From the NCBI RefSeq assembly GCF_037975245.1, contig NC_092565.1:2428499-2492498 (forward strand): 64,000 bases of DNA, given 5' to 3'. Origin of the DNA: Apostichopus japonicus. Lineage: Eukaryota; Echinodermata; Holothuroidea; Aspidochirotida; Stichopodidae. The position numbers and the translations under genes were made by a program. The notes under the pieces were generated by a model. The model was not told where the DNA came from, ran no database searches, and saw nothing but the letters and a program-made list of their open reading frames with translations. Shown in pieces: positions 41,701 through 53,700 of this stretch. Numbering within the stretch: the first letter of the stretch is position 1; each line of letters opens with the position of its first letter.

Positions 41701-44700
41701 GGTAAAGGTAAGTATGAAACAAACTAAGCATATAACGTCATTGTCGGTAAAGGTAAGTATGAAACAAACTAAGCATATAACGTCATTGTGGGTAAAGGTA
41801 AGTATGAAACAAACTATCATATGACGTCATTATGGGTAAAGGTAAGTTTAAAACAAAGTAAGCATATGACGTCATTATGGGTAAGGTAAGTTTAAAACAA
41901 ACTAAGCATATAAAGTCATTATGGGTAAAGGTAAGTATGAAACAAACTAAGCATATAACATCATTATTGGTAAAGGTAAGTATTAAACAAACTAAGCATA
42001 TAACGTCATTGTCGGTAAAGGTAAGTATGAAACAAACTAAGCATATAAAGTCATTATGGGTAAAGGTACTTATGAAACAAACAAGGTATAACGTCATTAT
42101 GGGTAAAGGTAAGTTTAAAACAAAGTAAGCATATAAAGTCATTATGGGTAAAGGTAAGTATGAAACAAACTAAGCATGTAACGTCTATAAGGGTAAAGGT
42201 AAGTATGAAACAAACTAGCATATGAAGTCATTAAAGGGTAAAGGTAAGTATGAAAGAAACAAAGCATATTACGTCAGAAAGGGTAAAGGTAGTTATGAAA
42301 CAAACTAAGCATATAACGTCATTATGGGTAAAGGTAAGTATGAAACAAACTAAGCATGTAACGTCATTAAGGGTAATGGTAAGTATGAAACAAACTAGCA
42401 TATGAAGTCATTAAAGGGTAAAGGTAAGTATGAAACAAACTAAGCATGTAACGTCATTATGCGTAAAGGTAAGTATGAAACAAACTAAGCATATGAAGTC
42501 ATTAAAGGGTAAAGGTTAGTATACAATAGCAGGGATGACATGACTTACATGTGGTAGGCAGCAGGAAGGCCACAAGTAGCCCTGTACTTGGATAGGTAAC
42601 GGTTTTCTAGGTCAATGTACGTCTCACCAATGATGTCGTCCTTTGAGAGCAGATCATAGTCCATTACTGTGATCTTCAGATCTTTATGGACCGGTAGGAA
42701 AGTCTTCACTTCAAACATCCTAGAAAAGATGACAAAATAAACGGTGCAAAACATTTGTTTTTCCTGTAAGTAACAAAGATTTATATTTGTAATATATTTT
42801 TCTGTATGATTCATAGTGGGCTGTATTTACATAACATCCGTCATGACCTATTGAAGCCATACTAAATTATTTTCAACTTTCCTGTAAAAAAGAGGTATTG
42901 CCAATGAAGAAATGAAAAAATAACACATTCTTTGGGTTTTCCCTTTCAAAGTCATCTCTTAGAGAAGTTAAACTGATTTGATACAATGTTTTAAGATTTT
43001 GACCTCCGCTGACCTCAACCGACCTGCACCAAAACTCCAAGATGGCTAATTCCACTTTCTAGGCACCTACCACTCCCAGTAGGAGATTCATGGAAGCGAC
43101 AGTTGTGGAGTAAGCATGTTTACATCATTATAATATTTTAGCCACTGGTGACCTGAAATGACCTTTAACTTGCAGAATAATAAATGCAGCTGAGAATCTA
43201 AAGGGCATCAAGATGCCATTTCATCCTTAAATGACCTTTACCAAAACTATTCTAGGGTTTGTACTCATTAAGGGGCACCTGTCATACAACTATGATCAAT
43301 GGAACCAGCCAAAAACGACTAAGGGGAAGCTACCCCCCAAACTTTGAAGTTCATCTAAGCATGGTGAGTGATCATGTTTACAGCCAGGGCTTCACATCCT
43401 TGACTGGTAACCTATATTACATATGTATACAGCAGTATGAGTATAAGTACAATCACTTTGATACCAGTGAAAGCATGTAATTCGTGGTTGTACCTATACT
43501 AGATTCCAAGTTGCCCAGAGTAATAGTACACTCCATAGGGGGAGTACAGGTAACTATGTTAAATACAAGAATGATGGGGTAGTTTATCTTTGTAGTTCAT
43601 AGATACCCCAATTATACTATCATTAAGTCTTACCTTCCAAAGCTTGGATTTAAGGTGTTTGGAATATAGTAGTCTTCATCTGTGAATTTGACTTTGCCAA
43701 GGCTCATCTTCAGGTATGGATCAGACTGTAATTACGAGTAAATGAATGAAAAACGGTTACAATGTTTGTTGCTTAGCATTTCCCTGGTGATCTTATTGTA
43801 CAGCACAGTTGAGTATTTTGTTATTACTGGCACTTTATAAGTGGTCTACTATACTGTACTGTACTGTGCGAAACTATACTGTACTGTACTATACTGTGCT
43901 GTACTGTACTGTACTATACTATACTATACTATACTATACTATACTATACTGTACTGTACTGTACTATACTATACTGTACTGTACTATACTGTGCTGTACT
44001 GTACTGTACTACACTACACTACACTACACTACACTACACTATACTATACTATACTATACTATACTGTACTATACTATACTATACTATACTGTACTGTACT
44101 TTACTATGCTATAAAGATTACTCTTATTAATAGCAATGTGCAATTTTTTTCTAGCTGCCATTTTTATTCATCTCCATATCATATTATCAAATACTTCTGG
44201 CACAGTATGCTTTGTTAAAACAATGTCAGTACTGTCAGTGTTGTTACTTGGTAATGTGGTTATGTGAATTCAACATCTCATACAAGGGTTCTTGAAACAT
44301 TCAACAGCCAATGTAAAAAATGAGAGCATTAAGAAAATTTAATGAAATTTCTTATAACAAAAATTACTGCTAAAACAAATAATCTTCAATGAAAGGTCAC
44401 TTTTCACTAGAATGAGTGATGCAATTACTGAGCAAACAGTTGAGCCTAATTAATAAGACTCACCAAACCATTTGCATCCTGGGGCTGAAGATCGATAGCC
44501 TTGATGCAATAAACACGGACCAAACATTCCACAGGTTTTGAAGGAGGTAGTTGTACAAACTGTTTACCAGGCATTACAGCTTTGAGGTCCCCTGGTAGGG
44601 GATAAATGCGGAATAGGCCCTGTAAAACAAAGAAATTGAAGAAGTGCCGGCAGTCAATTATGACTATACTTTACAAAATAAGAAGAACTCCTTCTGAGGG

Positions 44701-47700
44701 ACGTTACCTTCTCTATTTCAGAAGACAGTTTTAGAGTTTCCACCGTCAAAAGTTATGGAAGGCTCGCAAATGTAAAAACTGACCATGATAGCCAGACAAA
44801 GTTCTGGTTGGTGTATAATGAGCACACATAATGAGCAACACTTTAAGGTAAACAGCTCTGATTATACTTAGGTCTAAGACCTGTTACATTCACTCCTTGC
44901 TGCTTCCACAAAGTAGTCTTTTACAGTACCACATAAGGAGTATCTTGCAAAGGGGCATGAGGTACTGCTGGTAACAACACCCTACTAAGGAATATGTTTG
45001 AGGTACTCACTACTGGTAACAGCACACTACTAATTAATGTTCAGTACAACGAACAAAGTATCTGATATCAAGTGTTGTTGACATCACGTCATCATGTTGG
45101 CATTAATAAAGTCTTTGCTTTTGCTCACCACTAATAGCAGTTGATTTGTTGTAAGATTTGTTAAGACCGTCCATAATTTGCTGCTTAAGGATACTAAATC
45201 TGTGACATCATATGCTTTACATGTCAACAAATTAAGTCAAAAGTGTTGCATAGATGCACAGGTACTTGAGACTTGTTTTTTGTCTCAACAAGCCACACAA
45301 TTTTCCAGGGTTATTAAATAGATTTGTTCTCCTTCTTACCTTGAATTCTCCGACATGAGATTCTTCCTCATCATCATCGTCATCCTGTTTTCCTCTTTGA
45401 AGCTCAAAGGTGTAACAAAAGTCCTTGAAGTTGTCGTACTCGCCAACTTTCTCTAGAGAAGTTTCATAGAGCTGCAGCCAATGGGGTCATGGGAAACATT
45501 GTGAATGCACCGCACTACTATATGACCACATACCAAAATATGTTAGATCTCTTATCAACACATCACCTTTGGACAAGGACATCTTCACTTAAAAATACAA
45601 CTGTCCCATCAATAAGTTGATTATAAGGATATCAAAACCGAGCTCTCCATTTACTAACAACAGCTTGAAGGTAATATTTAAAACACAGTTTTTCAACACT
45701 CAGGACTTTTATTTTATGAAGAAATTCTCAATCAATTTGGAGGTTACTATTAGTATTCCACAAGTGGAATCATCACAGCAACAGACTGACTGGTATGTCT
45801 TATATACCGTTTATTCCATTATTAGGTTTCTTGAACCAGATGGTAAGGATGGACACCATGTGTATAGAGAGAAGCACATTAATGTTATAAATCTTTCTTC
45901 TTTCCATTCACAAACAGTAACATAAGGATATTTTAATATTCTTTAATCTTTCTCTTGTTCCCATTTGTTTCCATATTCTACATTACTCTCTTTTTTACAA
46001 ACATTCAATCCTAGTGCAGTTATGCAAGCATGTTTACAATACAATACTATGTTTGTACTGTATTATCAGCTAGGGTATTCATTACTGGATATTATGGATA
46101 CATGCTAGGGTATTCATTACTGGATATTATGGATACATGCTAGGGTATTCATTACTGGATATTATGGATACATGCTAGGGTATTCATTACTGGATATTAT
46201 GGATACATGCTAGGGTATTCATTACTGGATATTATGGATACATGCTAGGGTATTCATTACTGGATATTATGGATACATGCTTACTATGATGAATTGTCAG
46301 GTACAGCTAAGTACTAATCATAACTAGTCTAGACAGTTTAAGAGGCAAATGTATTACCAGACTTAGAGTTTGTACACAACAGAACTGATATTTATGCAAT
46401 TATACTGTTAAATCTAGTCATTAAATGCATTTCCTCATGGGGGAAATTGTTTGCATGGAATACAATGTATGGTAAGAAAATCAGTTTCCCAGATTTTGTT
46501 TTAACTTTCATTCAAAGCAATTTTTGTTTATACCATAACTATGCAAGTAAATGTACACAAAATTTGACACAAACACGTCATAATTACATGATGAAAGTTA
46601 GTTGAAATTACTGTTTCTAAGTTTTTAGGGGTTGTCTTGTGAGAAACAAGAGTGCCCACTTACATTTAACTTCTGATACCCTCTCTCCAAGTAGTCACCT
46701 GCCTTCTCTGGTTCATCAGTTGATGCATAGTATTTGGACCACCAGTCAATCTCCTCGTTCTCAACATCCTGTTAAGTAATCACCAAGCCAATAAATCAGT
46801 GTTAGTATTGCATGCAGAAATCAGGTTCTCTCTCTAATAGTCTCCATTTAACAGATTAACTCTGCTGTAAGAATCCCTACAGAACCCATCTTTTCTAAAT
46901 TTAAATTTAGCATGGCTTCTACCCTAGCAAAATCTAGAACAACCCAGTTGCTCAACCACAACACTTTTTAAATTATGATAACTAAAAGTTTCTAAATATT
47001 TGATCTTCAAATATCTATCAACAATAGCCCAATGGGCACTATGGTTCCTTGCTTAGTGAAATAATAAAGTATTGTATGTCATCACCCAATATCATAATAT
47101 TTATGCCACATGTACCAGCTATTAACCAACAAGTGTATTCCAAGTTTGGCGACAATCCGACTGAAGGCTGCAGAGTTATTAATGTACAGAAAATGTGGGC
47201 CCAATTGTACCCCACAAATTTGAGTCCAAATAATGTGCCCCAAAATGCATTTGAGGTGGAAATAACATTTGGGACCATCCAGCACAAACATGGGCCCAGA
47301 TGGTCCCAAAATATTTATACTGTATACCAAATTTGGCTACATCTGACTTATGGTTGCAAAGGTATTGTAATGTAAAAGAATATGTTGGCCAAAATGGCCC
47401 CGTATTGGGCCCCACAAATTCTGCCCCAAAAATTTGGCCTAAAATGCATTTGATTTGGAAATCACTTTTGGACCTACCCAGCCCAAATATGGACCCAGAA
47501 TGGTCCCAAAGAAATTAGGCCTACATGTACCAGCTATTAACCAACAACTGTATACCAACTTTGGTTACAATCTGACTAAAGGTTGCAGAGTTAATGCAAT
47601 GTAAAGATTTTTTTTTGGCCCCATAACCTCATTAATATTCATAAGGTCAGCAGAAAAATAATACAGTAACATAGCAAGTATGACAAATATCCATCACTCC

Positions 47701-50700
47701 GTTGCCGAGTTACCGTAGACCCAAGTGAGGGTGACAGACGCACACACACACACAGACCTGACTGCATAGGTTCCTTTGCTTCCAGCAAGGAACCAAAACA
47801 TCATTACCATGAAAGCTGCTTTAGATATTATTAGCTACATGAGTTTCCAACCCTGGAATTGGAAGTACATGCAACAAATGTATCTTACTTAACACCTGGG
47901 ACAATCCCTGAATGTGGCCCACCAAAACCCATAAAGATGTGTACCTAATACTAGTACACATAATGATGTGTTAGTATTGATCACATGGGTGCTTTGGTTA
48001 TTTATGAAGACTAACGGTCATCAGTATTTACCAAACATTTTTGGCAGCCTAAAAATTGCTTCAATTTGGATTTCAAAGTATTTTCCTAGTAAATTATTCA
48101 CAGCCCTTTCGGAATATTCGATAACAGACAATTAAGTATCATGGTGTGAATTATAAGAGTGGCAATAAAATGCTCATTAACATTTAAGAAATGAGTTACC
48201 ATTATCTCACTTTCCTAGCACATTTAGGGGCAATACGATGACCTTCAATCTATTTACATGGTAGTTGTACATGGTGGTGCAATATATATTATACATATAC
48301 ATACATATAAATACATATACATTCATATAGATATACATGTATATTATCTGACACTATAGGTCCTACTGACAACATGATATACACAAATGTAAGAATATGT
48401 TGTTAATTCTTGATGTAATGTAATAATAACAATGTTTGTTTATACTATCAGAAGTATGAAACAATCACTGAATCCAAAACAGCATTTAATTGTGATCTGA
48501 TTATAAACCTCTAGATGTTTGGACACTGAGTCCTAAGATCATCGCAAAAAATAGGTATCATCATGTTGGAATATTTTAATTTAGAAATGGAGTTGCAGCA
48601 AATTGCCTATGCCAATACTATTCAGTTGTTTGGAAACTTGGTAGGCTTGTTCCAACATTGTTTATGGATATTTTGTAATGTTCAGCCTTTTTATGGCAAA
48701 ATAAAAAAATACACGTTTAAGTTTCTACAAACAAAGGCTTTTTTCACTATACATGCTGCAGTTGGAAATCTCTATTATAAGAGTCTACTATTTATTAACT
48801 TGACTAGTAAAGAGATGAATTTAATCAGATTCTGTGTGAGTTGTGCTGGGATTTATAGAATAATCCTCAATTAGAGAATCTTATTTCTTGACAATCCTCT
48901 AACTACTGTAATTTCTATCTGGCAAACAGCATTTATAGAAATGGATTCCTTGCACAACTTAATACATGTATTCTTAAAAATTAAATTTCAGGGACGGATG
49001 TGTAATGTAGCTATCATTGCATATAGGTTTTAAAGATATCTTTTCCAACAAAGCTTTTTGGGTTGAATTCAATATATTTTGATGCTTTACAAGAAATTTC
49101 CTTTTCAATGCAAGTCATTAACTTGACTTGGCTACTTTCATTTAAAAATAATGAAGAAAAATGTCCCAACATTTTTAATATTTTGCAACTTTAAGAAGTG
49201 ATTGACACTTGTGGTAATGACATGTTAGGATCTTATAACGCACACATGCCAACACCAGCACTCTTTTTGCACTCTTTTTTGCCAACACCAGATTCCTTTG
49301 AACTTCAACAAGAAAAACAAATTTAACAATAAAGAACAAGAAAATATTTTAAATAACCAGTCTACCACATAAATATTGCTGAAGGGCATTGTCATGGCAT
49401 TTCTTGGGCAAGGCATCTTTTTGATTTGCAAAATTTAAACAGCTGCTGTATTGTGCATACCAAAGCTTCCTGTGAAAACTATACACTGTATAATGTGCAG
49501 CAAGTTTACAGAGATTTGCATTTAGAAAGGCACTTGTTTAGTATTGCAGTTAATGTTATTAATTTTCTTTGCCGCAACTAAAACCTGCACCATTCCAATC
49601 TATTTTAATTAGCTACTTTCTAATACAGACAGTATAGTACATAGCCCTGGTATTCAATCCCTTTGATTTTGTGACCCAATTTGCACCATCATGATCTCTG
49701 CAACCCTCCAGTGTTGAACATTGTGGCCTGAGAAGGAGCATACAACAGGGAGAAGGTTCCCCCCACCCCCACATGTAACAAACATTTATATTGATTAAGG
49801 GTGTTTGATTCCACAATGTTGTGTATTTTGCAACTTATGAAACAATTTGTCTCTTTTTTATTGCCTTTATTTTTTGGTCACCCTTCAAACATATTTGGCT
49901 ATCTTACAATGGGTCGCAATCCCCAGTTTGAATACACAGGGATTTAGAGTGTCCATCTCTACCTGTTTACATTAATGTTCTTAAAATCAATGGAAATATA
50001 AAATAATAAAATCATAATTTTATAATGTGCTGAGATTTTTTTATTTCTTGGCTTAAGTTACCTTCTCTACTGAGTCTATGCCAGATGGTACTGGTAACTC
50101 ATGAATATTCAACGAACAAAAATGAATCCAATTACAAAAGACCAGCAAATAATAAAAAATAACCAGTGAATAATAGGTTAATGTTCTTTTAAAACCAAAC
50201 AAACAATAAGGAAGGTGGTAAGGATGAACGCTTTGTTACATTTGGATGGTAAGGGGTGAACACTAAGGTGCCAATCCACTTAACAATACAAATAATGTAC
50301 ACATTGACTGACTTCCATTTAAATGGAACAACCATCAACAAAGGCAGAGAAGATTGAAAAGTTAATAATGTTAGTAAGGATGTTAGAGTAGAACCTTAAT
50401 GAATTCATCTAAACAACTACCACCACATAATACTGACCATCTAACAACAATACATCAAACAATAAGACATAAGACAATGAGATTATCCAAATGATCATGA
50501 CCTAGATATAAAACTGCTAACCTACTGGTCTAAGCTAGAACAAAAATGGATTATAGTTAGCTTTGCAGCAGCAGGATACACTGTATGTAGGATATGAGAG
50601 CAACAAAATATGGAAGGCACATCTAGGCACATCTAAGGTGAAGTTCATCCAGTTTGTGGGTGATCACTACTGAATTCCCACCAGTGATTATGAAGTATGA

Positions 50701-53700
50701 GATTTGAGTGGACTGACATGTTAATATCATAATAAGTAAGCCATAACCCAAAGTAAGTAAACAGGGAATTCATGTAGCGGATGAACTTCTCCTGTAAGCA
50801 ACAGACACTGTTACAACCATTCACTGAAGCATTGTGAACATTGCGACATGTACAAACCTCCTCTTCCTGTGTTTTCCCGACAAGGGATCCGAGTTTACCC
50901 AAACCTGGGAGCTGTGGTGCGGTGAGAGAATGGAAGTTTGCAGCGATTGAATAAACAGGATGCAAACTTTACAGCTCGGATGAAATTAATGAAACTTAAC
51001 AATTATTAAAAAGGATGATTTAAGGCAAAGTCTTGTATAGATATGTAACAAGTCCTTCCATATTTATGCCAGCTTTTAAAGGTATCAATCGTTTGAAAGA
51101 TACATTCTCTAATGGTTGCTAACACAACTGGGTGCTAACTTCTGCTTCCCCCTCCAGGTCATTGTTAATATTTTTGTGACTGTTTTATCAATTTTAATAT
51201 TTCCACCAAGTGGCATTCCACATAGTTTTCATTAACAACAGAGCAAGCAAGGATGGAATCAACCACCATATCTCCTAAACAGATTTGTGATACATTTTAA
51301 ATGTCATATTTCAGGCCACATAAATCTTGATTAATGATTTCATTTCCCCTTTCATTGTTCTGTGTAAAAAAAACAATAATTAATGAACCTTGGGCACCTT
51401 AAAGGGTAATTCTTTGGAAATAAAAGTGATATTGAACGTTAAGGTTTAAGGTTCTGTATAATATCAAACTTAATTTTGTGCCTTAAATCATCCTTAAACA
51501 GGAAATTAACTGAAACATAAAAGTAGCTAATTCTACAAATAAAGCAGGATAAAAATGATGCCAATATATCATACAATCAAACCCACAGTGCTGTGGTCCT
51601 AAAAGCAACCTTACTTTACAAATCAAACACAAGAATATGAACTGTCTGTAAAGTATTAGTGTGATGTTGCCAAGGAGGATATGGAAATCAAATATCTAGA
51701 AATTATTCATTCATTCAAGGCAAGACATCAGATATTTCCCATTATTCCCCATCTTAGATGTAAGCTCATTCTGGATTATTAATTATATTTTAACCACTAT
51801 GTACAATGGAGGTTTGAACTGCAAAAGCAATACGGTCACACTAGGGTTAACCCTTCCAATAGTGAGAGTTACACATTGACTCACTGTACACTAATTGAAA
51901 TCAATGACCATTACAAAATATTCTTCATATATTGCTGGTGTAAAGAGGGAGGGATACATTTTTCATAAACACATGTCCAACAATATGCACATGCATATGG
52001 ATATTAATTTCAGTATATATGTAATTCTGCAATATTAATCCTCTGTACGTTGTTTTATCATTGTTCACTACCTGCTTCAACAATAGGGTGTAATGGAATG
52101 GAGGATAGATACAGGCTTGTTAAATTGGCTACACTGTAGTACTTAATGACATCATGTTAAGTACCTTAATACCAGTAACCATGGGAACTACAAGGTTAGG
52201 AATCCTTGAACCAACATTAACCTGTTGTGTTTGTATGTTATATATTAATATACATTCATGTTATATATATATTATATATTAATAAAAATTTGTGGAAGCC
52301 ACTACAAAATGAAACAAAGTAAACCAAGATGATGTTATAGTGCTATAAATGTAACTCTTATCAGCAGTGTGGAGTGCAATGTTTGATGAGATCCAATACT
52401 TACTTCAGGTGTACCCTCCTATCACAAAAGTAAGAAGAGATTGACATGAACTGATTAATCTTACTACTTGACCTCAAACAATCAATCCTGCATCTTCCCC
52501 GGTAACCTCAGCATTGACTGGCAAAGGTCAACTAGCACGACACATTAAAGTCGGTGACACTAGTCTCCTAACACTGTCAACGTGTTTGTAACTTTCATAC
52601 TCAAGACCTACTATAGACTGGTAACAATACCCTCATTCACATTATAACCATACCAAGTACTAACACTGTCAACATGTTTCTAACTTTCATACTCAAGACC
52701 TACTATAGTCTGGTAACAATACCCTCATTCACATTATAACCATACCAAGTACTAACACTGTCAACATGTTTCTAACTTTCATACTCAAGACCTACTATAA
52801 TCTGGTAACAATACCCTCATACACATTATAACCATACCAAGTACTAACACTGTCAACATGTTTGTAACTTTCATACTAAAGACCTACTATAGTATGGTAA
52901 CAATACCCTCATACACATTATAACCATACCAAGTACTAACACTGTCAACATGTTTGTAACTTTCATACTAAAGACCTACTATAGTCTGGTAACAATACCC
53001 TCATACACATTATAACCATACCAAGTACTAACACTGTCAACATGTTTGTAACTTTCATACTAAATACCTACTATAGTCTGGTAACAATACCCTCATTCCC
53101 ATAACCATGACACATAACTTATTCACATAACCATGACACATAACTCATTCACAAAACCATGACTCATTCACATAACTCATTCACATAACCATGACACATA
53201 ACTTATTACATAACCATGACTCATTCACATAACTCATTCACATAACCAAACCAAGTAATGATGACACAACATGAAAGAGATGACAAGGGACAATTCTCAC
53301 TTTGAGAGACATGAATGAGGCAAGCAAAGATGTTTCATTTCACATTTCACAAAGCTGTTTTTATGATTTTTTTTTTAACTACAAGAGACTGAAAGAAATA
53401 TTGGCAACAATATGAAGTCATCTTCTCTTCCAATGACACAAATATGCTAATTTTGTTCTTTCTTTCCTTCTGTTATGGTGTACTCTAATCTTCTTTCTCT
53501 TTCGTCATATAATTCTTGGAATGAGGGATACATACTTACCTTGACAAAATAAAGCATAGAACACAACGAGTAACACAGTAATTAGAGTATAAGACACAAG
53601 AAATGTTCGGACAACATTGGAGTTGCATTCACTAATGGTTGACACATTATACAGGAAATCTAATCTGTCATACCATAAAAGTGATGAATTCCTTATCTGA

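Noticed and set aside
43809-44218. Open frames rich in Y-T-V-L-Y
   Set aside because: Translation of ACTAT/ACTGT pentanucleotide repeats inside a ferlin intron.
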